Shown: piece by piece, positions 21,162 to 32,659 of the stretch
How the letters are laid out: every line of letters begins with the position of its first letter
Numbering within the stretch: position 1 is the stretch's first letter
Origin: Euclidia mi
Taxonomy: Eukaryota > Arthropoda > Insecta > Lepidoptera > Erebidae
Reading direction: 5' to 3'
NCBI GenBank assembly: GCA_944739405.2
Contig: OX123209.2
Location: 9,679,217 to 9,743,216, forward strand
Length of the DNA: 64,000 nt
Program-made: the position numbers and the translations under genes
The notes under the pieces: model-generated
The model's database searches: none
Told to the model about the DNA's origin: nothing
What the model saw: only the letters and a program-made list of their open reading frames with translations

Positions 21162-23251
21162 ATCTAACAGGTTCCAATATGTTCTCTGTTTGTTCATAAG
21201 TCTTTATTTCGAGCCATATAGTAACAGTCCTTTTTACTGTATTATGAGTTTTATTATATATACCTAAGTATTTGTTTGTAAGGTTGTATAGATAGGTCGA
21301 GCGTTTACTTTATTGCCTATTTGCAAAGGTAGTGTGAATCTTCGGTAGTTGTACTACGTTATGTGTTCTTCTGCCACTGACTTGGCTTGGGTCGTATTGT
21401 AGAGTTCTGTGTCGTCTTAGCACTATATTTAAAATGTATAGTTTTCTTACAGATAGCAGTTTCGCCATTTTGTATAGTTCGTCAGTGGAGAATCTTTTTC
21501 TTTTGAAGTACATTACTTTCAATAGACTCCGCTGTGACCTCTCGACATCTATAAATCGTGTTTTAGCGGCGCCACCCCAAACTGTTATGCAATATACTAT
21601 AATTGATTGCACCAAATAAATGTAAATATCCTTCAATATATCTCGACTCACAAGACCTAGCAACTTCCCGCGGCACTACATGTCTTAATGTTTTGAAGAT
21701 CCAAATTAGTTTTCGGATTCTTTGCGTCACGTGTTCGAGTTGTGGATACCACGAGAGTCGCTGATCCAAGAATACACCCAAATATTTGAATTGACATACT
21801 CTTTGCAAGACTGGACATTTACAGCCATCCCCATTATCCACACCATTACAGCTGTGTAATTTAATCACGAAATCTTTATGTGGTTGTGTGACATCATTAA
21901 TTGAGAAGTGGATACAATTTGATTTAGTAGTATTAAGGGTAAGTAAGTTGTTACAAAGCCATTTATTTAAGACTCTTAGGCCTTTTTCTGCACTAACTTT
22001 AACAGCATCCCATGACCTACCACTGAAGACAATAGCGGTGTCATCTGCATAGGAAAATATTTGAGCATCTTCGATCTGTGTATTACATAAATCATTGATG
22101 TAAACGAGAAACAGGGTAGGACCGAGGACACTACCCTGTGGGACTCCGAACGACACCGTCATCTCTCCACTGATATACTTCTCTATCTTTACCCTTTGTT
22201 TTCTCATAGATAAGTAATCCCTGAATAGATTGAGTGGGATACCTCTCACACCAATCTTCTCCAACTTGCGTATAAGGATGGGGACAGAGACAGTATCGAA
22301 CGCTTTCTTAAAGTCCAGAAAAACAGCTGTACATTTATTGCGTTTATCAACTTCTTTGCTCACAAGTGAACTCAGTTCAATTACCGCATCTTCAGTTGAT
22401 CTCCCTTGTCGAAATCCATATTGCGCAGGAGATAAGATGTTGAATTTAGTTAAGTACTTGAGTAATCTAGTATTGATAAGTTTTTCCAAGATTTTAGAGA
22501 TCGCAGGAAGCACCGAGATAGGCCGATAGTTACCGATGTCGCCTCTATCCCCACTCTTATATACCGGCGTAACAAAATATTGTTTGAGAAGTGTAGGAAA
22601 AATGCCCTGATCGAAACAAAGGTTGGCAAAGTGTGTAATGACCGGGATGATTTCAGACTTTGCCAATTTCAGAAAGCTTGTTGGAATATTGTCCCATCCA
22701 GCAGCACTATCTGATTTCAAGGACATCAGTACACAGTTTACTTCATAGTCATCAGTATGTAACAAAACAAGAGAATTCGCTTGACTTGGCATATTATCCA
22801 AGTAATTACGGAGTTCACTGCTGTAATTTATGCGTTGTATGTTTGATTCGGCAAGTTCTTTTCCGATACTTGCGAAGTAATTGTTTACAAAGTTCATGGA
22901 TGCTGAAGGAGATGACTTTATATGAATTAATTCCATGTTTGAATTACTATTTTTATTTGAATATGTTATATGTTTAATATTTTTCCACAATAATTTATTA
23001 TTTTCAATAGATTTAGCTAATAACTCTCTTTCATAATTTCTTTTTAATTTTTTTAGAAGATTGTTGCAATAATTCCTATATCTAATATAAACTATTTTCT
23101 CAGTCTCGTTAAAAGGATTTAAACGGACTTTCTTTTGTAATTTATTGCGATTATTGATACAGCGTAGCATACCCGGAGTTATCCACGGTTTTATAATTCG
23201 GTATTTTTTGGTACGTTTGTAGTAACAGTACTTTCTTTTAATGACTCTCAT
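21162..23251 (-). pseudogene. LINE ORF2 reverse transcriptase (frameshifted)
   Basis: The main frame 23251-21563 contains the RT fingers (NYRPISVLPAISKILEKLI, QYGFRQGRST), catalytic motif A AVFLDFKKAFDTV, motif B SFGVPQGSVLGPTLFLVYIN and motif C FSYADDTAIVF. The thumb (FKYLGVFLDQRLSW) follows. A frameshift near 21655 moves reading to the frame ending at 21310 (SIIVYCITVWGGAAKTRF, LPKIHTTFANRQ), and one stop later the same frame reads on to about 21162. RT core motifs are intact; the endonuclease is mostly lost. Clade by eye: CR1/Jockey group. Confidence 0.85.
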
Positions 23252-23599
23252 AATTTATATATGAGACTCTCGATTAACTGATTCGGGTCATTACAGAACA
23301 AAAGCTCAGCAATGTTTTTAGTTTAAAGTTGTTTTAAAGCCTCTTCGAAGTTAATAGTAGTTTTAGTTACAGTTGAATAATATTTAATTTTTGATAAGCA
23401 TAGTAACGTAGTATAGTGGTCAGTAGTACTTGTGTGTAGTATAGCGATTGATGCTGTAACTTTTGTCTTGTTTATTTTTAGCATAAAGTGGTCTAAACAG
23501 TTCTTATCCCTAGTAGGAATAGTGTGACCAACTAGTTTTCCAGGAAATTCTTAACAAAGTTATCAAAGCCATCAGTGCTTAATCTAAAATTTCAGAGTT

Positions 23600-24130
23600 T
23601 ATAGAGGGGTAAAAACAAACGAACATTGATTTTAATATATAATGTATAGAGTTTTCCCAAGCGCCACCTTTGATTTTCCATCCGCCATCTTCGATTTCCC
23701 ATTTGCCATCTTTGATCACGAAATAGATGTTGTATTTGCTTTCCTCATAGGTTAAAACATCGGAGAGGATACCCATATTGACTTAGTTTTTTTTTCGTCC
23801 GCCATCTTTGATTTCCCATCCGCCATCTTTGATCACGAAATAGATGTTGTATTTGGATTCGCCATCCCTTAAAACATCGGAGACGATAACCGTATTGACT
23901 TTTTAAAACTTTCCCATCCGCCACCTTTGATTTCCCATCCGCTATCTTTGATCACGAAATAGATGTTGGATTTGGATTTCCCATCCCTTTAAATATTGGA
24001 GACGATACCCATAATGATTTTAAAAAAAATCCCTTCCGCCATCTTTGATCACGAAATAGATGGTGTTTTTGAATTCCCCATTCCTTAAAATATCGAAACG
24101 ATACCCATATCGACTTTTAAAAAAATACCG
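23600..24130. repeat. ~120-bp minisatellite, left flank of the viral fossil (copy D)
   Basis: Units contain ccgccatctttgatcacg, aaatagatgttgtatttgga, then cccatcccttaaaacatcgg, with a period of about 120 bp (for example 23820 to 23939). Read on the minus strand the units give repeated peptides (KDGKWEIEDGGWKIK), which I consider non-functional. The same array resumes at 25250 on the other side of the fossil. Confidence 0.85.
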
Positions 24131-24134
24131 TCCG

Positions 24135-25240
24135 CAATCTTTGTTTGAATAGGGACACCAGGGTACAATGACATTTCAAGGGAGAACTCTTCAGGGGGAA
24201 TCGTCCATATGCAGCAACCTCGAGTGAGCACAACCGCCAACCGCTCTGGAAGCTGACCGTACTTTATATATTTAGGGTTGCAATACCATATAGGAAGACA
24301 GATTGGAAACATATTGTGTAGTCCTCCCCTTTCTTGGCGTAAGCAGTTGCTGTGCTGGAGGAGATGCGTACATGGGAGGAAAAGTTACTGGTCGAGTTGC
24401 TCTGACCTCCACGGCACATGGTGGGGCAAGGCAACCTATGTATCAGGGACCCTGAGTACACGTGCGAAGTTCTACTATCTAGGTCCTCCCTTGTTGCATC
24501 GGTCTTCTCTCGGATGAAAGATTCAAGAAGCTGCACAACACCATCATCCCCTTTGACCCATGACCTAAACGCCTGTGACAACCATAGAGTGAAGCTGTAT
24601 GACTCCATTTCTTGAAGGGGCTGTCTCTTGGCTCTCACCCTGGTAGGAGCTCCTATGTATGGGGGCACAGGCCCTCTGGACAGGTGCCAGTTGGTTGTCG
24701 GGTCCCCTTCTAACGACAAGGATATGGCTTTGTCGTAGTGGTCAACAGGCACCTTGCTCCACTGACATACTTGTGCCTGCTCCTGCTGCGCCGCCATAGT
24801 GATTCCTTCCAGGGCAATGCCCCATCCTCTTTCTCGTAGCTCTTGGGCAAATTGGGTTATGCAAGGAACTGTTCTTAGGGTAGCCAGTGTTGCATCGGGA
24901 TATCTATATAATATATGGTCCACCATTGTATCTTCCGTAGCCCTTATATCTTTGAGCACTCCGACCTCTGAGCTCCACTCCCTACAGGCGACTGCTTGAA
25001 CGGAGCGTGTGCTGGAGAATTTGCTGATTAGGGCCTTTTGCTTCCTTATGTTAGACATGGTCATGATTTTAGATGGCAGCTTAGGATTGCATGGCCTTAT
25101 TGCCATCAAGTCTTCAACGAGTTGAGCCTTCTTAATCTCAACATCAGGCTCGAAGAGAGGCTTCAGGTCTTTATTCTTGATTAGAGTGGGGAGTCCCTCT
25201 GCTATCTAGTTCTTCAAATAGTTCTCAGGTTGGCGAGGCA
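24135..25240 (-). pseudogene. Endogenous mononegavirus-like L polymerase fossil, copy D
   Basis: The minus strand resembles the capping (PRNTase) region of the L protein of non-segmented negative-strand RNA viruses. It has the stretch PPYIGAPTR (PRNTase motif B type), a tryptophan-containing segment LWLSQAFRSW, GSLIHRL (the HR motif), KKGEDYTICFQ, and a following IWTIPPEEFSLE. Breaks: an in-frame TAG near 25205 in the N-terminal part, and a frame change after the CFQ segment near 24270-24310. Only about 1.1 kb of a ~6-kb gene is present. It is flanked on both sides by the ~120-bp minisatellite. Family level (rhabdo-like, chu-like or other) cannot be decided here. Confidence 0.75.
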
Positions 25241-25249
25241 TCACCAAGG

Positions 25250-25735
25250 GAAGCGAATCACGAAATAGATGTTATATTTGGATTCACCATCTCTTAAATC
25301 ATCAGAGACGATACCCATATTGTTTTTTTAATTTTTTCCCATCCGCTATCTTGAATCACGAAATAGATGTTGTATTTGGATTCCCAATCCCTTTAAACAT
25401 CGGCGACGATATTCATATTGATTTTTTAAAATTTTCCCGTCCGCCATCTTTGATCACGAAATAGATGGTGTTTTTGAATTCCCCATCCCTTTTAACATCG
25501 CAGACGATACCAATATTGACTTTTTTAAATTTTCCCATCTGCCATCTTTGATTTCCCATCCGCCATCTTTGATCACGAAATAGATGTTGTATTTCGATTC
25601 TCCGCCCCTTAAAATATCGAAGGCGATAACCATATTGAATTTTAAAATTTTTTCATCCACCATCTTTGATTTCCCGTCCGCCATATTGGAGCACTAAATA
25701 AATTTCATATAATCAGCGTCCCAAAAATCTCGAAA
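25250..25735. repeat. ~120-bp minisatellite, right flank of the viral fossil (copy D)
   Basis: Same unit as 23600-24130 (gatcacgaaatagatgttgtatttg...). Several diverged copies. Confidence 0.85.
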
Positions 25736-25739
25736 ACGA

Positions 25740-26160
25740 TACTAATGATAGATTGTATCCTATTCGTTTAGCCTTTTTTGCCTTTGACCCAACCCTCCCC
25801 CTTCTCGTTTGACCATTTTATTTCTTATTTTTGTCTTGCCCCTAAAAGTTGTTGCGTAATTTTATATAGCCTAGCCTTTCGGAATAATTGGGCTATTATG
25901 ATATTTATGCTATAACAATTTTTAAAATCCGACTGCTAGTTCTTGAGATTAGCCGACATTATCTTTTAGCCTTTATAGCCTTTTGCTCGGCCCCAAAGGG
26001 TCGAAGCGTTATGTTATATAGCCTATAGCCTTTCGGGATTCCTGGGCTATCGTATACAAAAAGAATTTTTCAGATCCGATCGGTAGTTCCTGAGATTAGC
26101 GCGTTCAAACAAACAAACAAACAAACTCTTCCGCTTTATTATATTAGTATAGACTAGAGG
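25740..26160. repeat. Dispersed repeat ending in (caaa)n tail
   Basis: Collinear with 45890-46320. It contains atagcctatagcctttcggg and ends gcgttcaaacaaacaaacaa...ttagtata, the same family as 20401-20756. Confidence 0.65.
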
Positions 26161-26422
26161 ACCCGTGCTGCTCCACAGCATATTTTAATATTATAAAAAA
26201 GCTCTTACATATAAGTATGATGAGTACATTGTAGCCTTATCTAATAAGTAAAAAGATTATATTCTAACCAAAAATATATATATCACAAAACTTCTTTCCT
26301 CACAACATTGGCTTTGCGTTGCACCTTAGGTATCGTGAAATTTCGACCTTGGCAATACTGAATGGTTTGCCGCGCAATAGGGATATATATAATATGTATA
26401 ACTGAACATTGACGAAAATTCT

Positions 26423-26854
26423 TCAATATGACTGTGCTGTCCTACCTACTATTCTTTCCATTAGGACACTGTAATGTCCTTCGTCCAGGTGCCCAGAAAA
26501 TAGCAAGTTATGGACAATTTCGCCAGTACCATAGTCAGTAATCGCATTACTGTTTTCCAGGTGAACTCTGAATTGACACTCTATATCCCGAGTGTCAATT
26601 CAGAGTTACACTCTGAAGCTCACTTACACTCTGAAGTTAAGCATGCTCTGCGTACTGTCCATTGGCACCCATCAGACGTTTGTAATCTGTTGCATTTGTA
26701 ATGGTCTGGCCATAATATGCTTCCGTCATCAACAATTAAGTTACTATATATACATCTCACTTATTGACAATGTTATCAACAGTGGCCAGACGAATTTCAT
26801 AATGTTTATTCTCACTTCCATATAAACAATAGGAAATTGCGCGGAATAAGCAAT
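26423..26854 (-). pseudogene. OTU-type cysteine protease relic, C-terminal part
   Basis: On the minus strand the sequence starts with the catalytic segment CLFRAISYCLYGSENKHYEI. After a stop and frame changes it shows a degenerate NATDYKRLMGANGQYAEHA and a C-terminal catalytic-His segment GHLDEGHYSVLMERI before a stop at 26425-26423. Order and spacing fit an OTU domain: Cys in GDGNCLFRA, then 'Y..M...G.YA.H.EL', then His in GHY. It is split from its N-terminal part (31681-31911) by the ISL2EU transposon. A perfect 18-bp hairpin at 26564-26607 interrupts it. It could be a former host gene or the OTU module of a Helentron-like or other large transposon. Confidence 0.65.
26564..26607. repeat. 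Perfect 18-bp inverted repeat (hairpin)
   Basis: aactctgaattgacactc (26564-26581) pairs with gagtgtcaattcagagtt (26590-26607) across an 8-base loop. It lies in the OTU relic and is followed by further direct copies of the half unit (acactctgaag). Confidence 0.85.
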
Positions 26855-27152
26855 AGGGTATTCTACTATATTTGAAAAAGTACTTAAAAACGTTGATTTC
26901 ATAGTAAAAAGCAGTAAAAAAAATATTATACTGCAAAATAATCACGTTTTTATGCCATAAAATTACTTTAAAATTTAAAACATTTTTATGCCGGCAAAAA
27001 CGCTGTCACTGCTGTCAGCCATTTTGATGACGTAGAAACGCTATGTAAACAATACCGGCATCCATCAGTAAACTGTAAAGTAATACTAACTACGGAAACC
27101 GGCATTAGACGACTCCACTTTTTTTTGTATTTGCTGTTTTTTTTTGTAAATA

Positions 27153-29502
27153 ATGAATTATTACAATCGCTATCGTTGGTGTGTGGTGTCTAGTTGTACA
27201 AATACTAGCGTTAAAACTCCTGAAAAGTTGTTTATTAAAGTGCCAGATAATATTGAAATGCGAACTGTTTGGTTGGACTTCGCAAAAAGAGATCCTAAGT
27301 CTTTGTCAACTAAAAGTCGATTGTTTTTATGTGAGGATCACTTTAATGTAAGTAAGAGTCACTCAATTTACCCCCTATAATACATAAGTATCTAATTATA
27401 CTTTGCCTTTTTCCTGCATTTTTATAAAGTAACATAACCTACATTTTGGTACTACGAAAGCCACCAAGAAAATAATATTGCATATTATTATTTCAGTTGG
27501 AACAGGATATGGAAAATTATATGGAATACAAAATAATGGGATCTGTCAAACATATTAGAATGAAAGCAAACACCATTCCATCCAGATTTTGTTTGGATAG
27601 AGACAGAAAACGCAAGTTGTCACCAAGTACTAGTCAGTCAACTCTTTCCAAAACACAAAGACTGGATTTCGTTCAAGAGGCTGAAAACAGCAAGCTAGCT
27701 GAAGACTACATTGAACCAAGAGCATCAACATCTAAATCAGGTACGTAAAATGTAATCAATCATCATAAGAATAAGAATCATCGTAGCGTTTTTCCCAGTT
27801 GCATCCAAGACTTGGAGCCCGGGGGCCGCTTACTAGTCTAACCAGATGTGACAGAGAATATTCGCTTTTCCACAAAGTGACTGCCATCTGACCTCCGCAA
27901 CCCAAAGGGATAACTATATTCCATGGTTTGGACCAGTGTCAGGATATTTGAGTGTACTGACTCCCCATAACTGTCAAAGATCTTCATGATAGCCACTACC
28001 CACAGCTTAATGTGCCTTCCAAAGCATGGGGCAAGCGATAACTATCTAATTAATATACACATAACTTCAAAAAGTCATTGGTGCATGCCCGTGGGTTTGA
28101 ACCCAAGACCCTCTGCGTGGCAGTCTGTTGGTCTCTCCATGGCTATTGTTGCATGATTGGTAGATACATGTTATTTACCTATGGGTAATTCTTTTTTTTT
28201 GTTTTCAGGTGTGCCAACACTTGAAACTGAGCAGAATTGGGATACTAAAGCAGATAAGGGAACCCAAGTGCAAATACAGATGACAGACAAGTCAGTCCAG
28301 GTGCAAGTACCACAGGAAAGGAAATTAGTACAAGCAAATATATTACCACATTACAGAAGTAAATCTACTCAGGTCAAATTTAAAATAAGAGACCAAGCTC
28401 TTTCCCCCATAAAATCTAGTGTGTCTATTGCAACATCACCACTTATTAAAGGAAGCCAAATAGATAAACCAAGTATATCTGGAGTCACCAAGTCTGCTAA
28501 ACGGAAATTATCAGTGATATTTGAAGAAAAATCTGATAGTGAACTGTCACTTACACCATCGATTTCAAGTGAATGGCCTTCACCATGTAAAACTAAGAGT
28601 ACTTCTGACAGTAGCTTACCAGAAGAATTAAAACTAGAAGAGCAAAAGTTTATTACCATAACACCTTGTCAAAAATTAAGAAAAACAGCAGATTGTATCT
28701 GGGGATTCCTAAGGATCTCTATTTTTTAGTAGATATTATAAGGAAGCATACAAATACAACTGAAAAAGAAATTTTATTGTGTTTGACAAAAATAAGACTA
28801 AATAGAACATTTTCACAATTAGCTGATGACTTTGGGTTATCTCTTTCACAAACTAGTAAGATATTTCTTACTAAATTACCACTTATTAGCAAGGCACTAT
28901 CTCCTTTTATAAAACCTTTTAGTGCTGAATCAATAAAACTTAATTTACCTATTGCTTTCCGGCATAAATTTCACAAACTTACATGCATTATAGATTGCTT
29001 TGAAATTGAAATACAGAAGCCAACCAAGGCTGTACGGCAAGCACTGACCTGGTCAGAATATAAAAAAGCAAATACAATCAAATATTTAGTTGCTTGTACA
29101 CCTGATGGGCTTATAAGTTTTGTGTCTGCTGGATATGGGGGTAGGATAAGTGATCTAAATTTAGTCGAACATTGCAAGTTTTTGGATAGTTTGGAACCTA
29201 GATCCTGTATTTTAGCAGACAGAGGATTCAAACATATTGAAGTTTATTTAAAACAAAGAAATTTTACCTTGATGAGGCCTCCAAGTGTAAGTAGTGGTTC
29301 CAAACTTACAAATTTAGAAGTTAGGCTAACTAAACAAATAGCAAGCCTAAGGATTCACATAGAGAGGGTGATACGCAGAATTCGTGAGTTTGGTATATTA
29401 AAACCTCATTCAGTAGTCAACACTAATTTAATTCCCGTTCTTGATGAGTGTATGGTAACAGCTTGTTCCCTTATAAATCTTCAAGATTCCTTAATAAAAT
29501 AA
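27153..29502 (+). pseudogene. ISL2EU transposase: THAP + HTH + DDE_4, three exons, one frameshift
   Basis: Exon 1 27153-27347 (donor gtaagt), exon 2 27497-27740 (acceptor tttcag, donor gtacgt), exon 3 28209-29502 (acceptor ttttcag). The THAP zinc finger spans exons 1-2: CVVSSC, then FLCEDHF, ending ANTIPSRF. A low-complexity linker follows, then an HTH (FSQLADDFGLSLSQTSKIF), then DDE_4 motifs: Asp in TCIIDCFEIEI, Asp in CILADRGFKHIE, Glu in IHIERVIRRIREF. Total exon length is 3n+2. A single-base loss near 28690-28697 separates ...KLRKTAD from LYLGIPKDLYF. So ~577 residues are readable but not in one frame. Role: cut-and-paste transposition in the nucleus. Confidence 0.85.
27785..28150 (-). 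mobile_element. tRNA-derived SINE in transposase intron 2
   Basis: Near 28080-28140 the minus strand reads GACTGCCACGCAGAGGGTC followed by TGGGTTCAAACCCACGGGC, a tRNA anticodon/T-arm layout with a B-box-like GGTTCAAAC. Upstream sequence (ctgacctccgcaacccaaag) matches, by recognition, a common lepidopteran SINE body. Exact ends are not determined. Confidence 0.5.
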
Positions 29503-29900
29503 TTATTTTTGTATACAAATGTGTGTATAGTAGACATTATAAATGTCTTCAAAGATTAACTTTAATGTCATTTTTAATATAGGTATACTTAAAGGAATGA
29601 TATATCTATTAATAAGCAATAATGCTTTTGATACTGTAATATGGTCGAGACTGTACTACCTGTAATACTCAAACTTTATGAAGGTCAAGTTTGCTATAAC
29701 AACTTATAATTTTGTTATGTACTGCATGTCAGAAGATTGTAAATACTGTTATATTGCATTTACTTCAGTGAACTGTACTCCTTTCATGTAATAAATGTCA
29801 TTATATCTTTGTAAATTAATGCATGTTTGTGATAATTTTGAATGATTTAACATTTAAAAGAGTGAAATAAAAGATTTGCATACTGTTAAAGTTTTTTTAA

Positions 29901-31365
29901 TTATATTTTAACAGTTTCATATAGCACTGGGAAAATGTTTTGTTTCCAAAACAAGATAACACATTCTAGTAATTCCAACACATAGTTTTGGTCATACTCA
30001 ATTTCTATAATATCAACCTTATTGTCTTTTTCAAATTCACTGCTAGCGACACAAAAGTAACTGTTTTGTATATTTGCACAATACATTTGTATTTGCACTT
30101 GAGCAAAATATTTTTTGGTGATAGTACCATCTTTTATATAATTTTTTTCAGTTTTTTTGCTACTTGGGCACTTAATTTCTATGGTATAATTTTTTTCACA
30201 AATACCATCAGGTGAGCCTGCAATCATAGGATTCTCTTCTGATATAAACAAGCCACATTTTCCTATTTTCTTGCCCAATCTTTCCTCCACTGTTTTTCGT
30301 ACTGCTTCTTCCAGATTTTTACCACGTTTAATTGCAGTTGTTTCTACAGTTCTTGCACCAAGAATACTTGCAACCAAAGTACCATCAGTGGTTTTGCACC
30401 TGCTTACTTCAAAACATTTTGATGCAGTAACTCTCCCATAACGTAGCTCATACCATAATCCACTTTTATGTTGATTCCTGGTCTCTTTCTCTGCATTTCT
30501 AATATTTATGGCATTGAAAAAAGGTCCTATTTGTCTTATGAAATCATCATAATCATTGCTTTGTTTACTACACATTAGGTAATGTAATGATAGCATATTA
30601 ATTTTCTTGCAAACAAAATCATTTTCATGTTTCAAATATTGACATGTAGTAATTTTCCTTTTCTTTGATTCTACCAAAAAATCTTCCACCACACTTGTTG
30701 CTGTGGTGTCAACACTTTTACCTTCATCTTTTACATTCTTTTTAACCATGTCCTTAGTGGTAATTATTTTAATTGAAGTGCCAACCTTCGCCAGAGTTGA
30801 TTTTTTCCAATAACATTGGACTGAAGTGCATGAGGGCTCTTCGCTACGACGATGACACCACATTAAAAATGCAGCAGAATGTTTACAACCACCAGTTGAT
30901 GCAGGGCAATCATGGCATGTCACCTGTAACACATCTTCTTCTTCCTCATCCACAATAAGTGTGACAGAATATGGTTTGGAGCGCACTTTATGTTCTGGAC
31001 ATATTGTACATTTTATAGTACATGTATTTTGAGTCCTTTGTAGCTGCACGTACCCAATAGCATCGTCACCGTAGGATTCTCTTGTAGATCTGAGGACAAA
31101 AACAATAGTCTTAGTTTGGCAGTAGCAGCAGACACATGAGAACTAAACAAACTAACACATCTTTCAAATATTATTTACTAATAAGTACACCTAGCACTTA
31201 CATGGATATACAGAAAGACATCAAAAATAATACTTACAAGGATGTTTTAACATTCCTGAATTCAGCAGAACAGAAGTCTGGGTTAGAAGCAAAAAACTTT
31301 GCAACCATCATGGAATCAATTTTTGGCAGATTCCTGCTATCTGCTTTAATAAAACCAGTCTGCAT
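29901..31365 (-). CDS. ISL2EU YqaJ-like nuclease with SWIM zinc finger, two exons, intact
   Basis: Exon 1 31365-31238 (start MQTGFIKADSRNLPKIDSMM, donor gtaagt) and exon 2 31089-29901 (acceptor ctcag). Together 1,317 nt, 438 residues plus stop, with the reading frame closing exactly across the intron. A SWIM-type finger (VTCHDCPASTGGCKHSAAF) is followed by a YqaJ/lambda-exonuclease-type nuclease: LRYGRVTASK, GSPDGICEKNYTIEIKCPSS (Asp and Glu-x-Lys catalytic core) and YFAQVQIQMYCAN (Gln motif). Start chosen because it opens the exon with the conserved 'IKADSxxLPKID' segment. It presumably processes DNA ends or resects during transposition; the biochemical role is not established. Confidence 0.85.
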
Positions 31366-31680
31366 TTTAAAGTTTTGATATAATATTAGGTTAAACTGCG
31401 ATAATTTATGGAGTTGATGAAAATTTTAAACTGAATACATTGAACTGACAGATTTGACACATGACAACAAATAGTGTACATGGCATTGTGACGTCACTCC
31501 ATCGGAGCTTGTGTTTTTCGTTACGTGATGTATAGATTAAAAATGTTGATTTTTAATTTAAATATAATTAATTAATTAAGTGCTTTCATGACTCAAAATC
31601 AAAATTTATAGGTATATTTCGACATGAACTGTAATATTTATCATATTTCAAAATTTATTATTCACCACCGAAAGTACCCT

Positions 31681-31911
31681 ATTACCATCACCAAGAATGG
31701 AAATCACTTGAAAATTGTTGATGGTAGAATTAATCAAATCTGAACCCGTTTCCACCCGTATTTTTTTAGCAGTAGGAGGATCATCGTCGGTACCAAATCT
31801 CCAACAGGGCCGTCATTGACCAAGATTCTTTGTTAAAACTTTTGCTGAGCATTTTTCAATTTCCTTCCAAGAACCATCATTATAATAGAAAACACAACTA
31901 CTCACAAAAAA
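31681..31911 (-). pseudogene. OTU-type cysteine protease relic, N-terminal part
   Basis: On the minus strand: FYYNDGSWKEIEKCSAKVL, an in-frame TGA (31815-31813), then CWRFGTDDDPPTAKKIRV, and FQVISILGDGN ending exactly at the ISL2EU insertion. GDGN plus the C of the other half (26852) completes the catalytic GDGNC. The upstream side runs into the repeat at 31965. Confidence 0.65.
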
Positions 31912-31964
31912 TACGTTATTAAATCAGGAACTTAAGTAACTAACTTACGCTAACTTCACTCTTT

Positions 31965-32478
31965 AGGGTTCCGTACCTAAAAGGTAAAAAACGGGACCCT
32001 ATTCCTAAGCCGCCGCTGTCTGTCTGTCTGTCTGTCACCAGGCTGTATCTCATAAACCGTGACAGCTAGAAGGCTGAAATTTTGACAAATTATGTATTTC
32101 AGTTGCCGCTATAACAACAAATACTAAAAATAAAAAAATGAAATTATTAAGGGGGGCTCCCATACAAAAAACTTGTTTTTTTTCGTATTTTTTTTCTCAA
32201 AATTACTAACTACACACACTAACTAACAGGTAGACGCTTTAAATTTTCACAGAATATGTAGTTGTATATTACCTGTCAAAATAAATAATAAAATAAAAAA
32301 AAGTAAATAACAAAGGGGGCTCCATACAACAAACGTAATTTTTAAGCAATTTGTTACTCGATCTTAATAAACAGGTAGAAACTTAAAAAGTATTTAAGTA
32401 CACATACAACGAACGTGATTTTCTTTTATAGATGATGGTACGGAACCCTTCGTGCGCAAGTCCGACTCGCACTTGCCC
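31965..32478. repeat. Lepidopteran 'agggttccgtacc' dispersed element
   Basis: Starts agggttccgtacc, contains tctgtctgtctgtctgtc, and ends tccgactcgcacttgccc. The same family is at 36677-37320 in reverse orientation. Non-coding; recognised as very common in moth genomes. Confidence 0.75.
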
Positions 32479-32659
32479 AATTATTTCTTTATCTGTCAAT
32501 TATTTTACTATCAAAATTAAAAATATAGAGAAACAACTTTTTTTTATAAGTAGGAAAATAGGTTTTATTTGTTATCCAGCTAAATATTTCTGTGAGAAGC
32601 ACGATTTATTTTGCTTTGTGTATGGATATGATTAACCATCATAATTTAAAAATGTAATA

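Larger units (their letters stand above)
20757..23527 (-). mobile_element. 5'-truncated CR1/Jockey-type LINE
   Basis: It is inserted in the copy-D P-like intron; copy C (around 43371) shows the site without it. The minus strand begins inside the AP-endonuclease domain (NCLDHFML and STTDHYTTLL, the C-terminal 'S/T-DH' motif) and continues through RT to a tail of (aaat)n near 20760-20790. A (TG)n tract (about 21041-21150) lies at the end of the coding part. Confidence 0.8.
26855..31680 (+). mobile_element. ISL2EU-type DNA transposon, 4,826 bp, two genes
   Basis: Termini agggta(t/c)t... / ...gtaccct form short imperfect TIRs with a 2-bp duplication AT (26853-26854 and 31681-31682). The AT boundary is confirmed because removing the element restores the OTU codons GGT GAT GGT AAT TGC. 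It encodes a THAP plus DDE transposase on plus and a SWIM/YqaJ-like nuclease on minus, convergent. This gene pair is the known hallmark of ISL2EU (IS4EU) elements. Confidence 0.88.
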
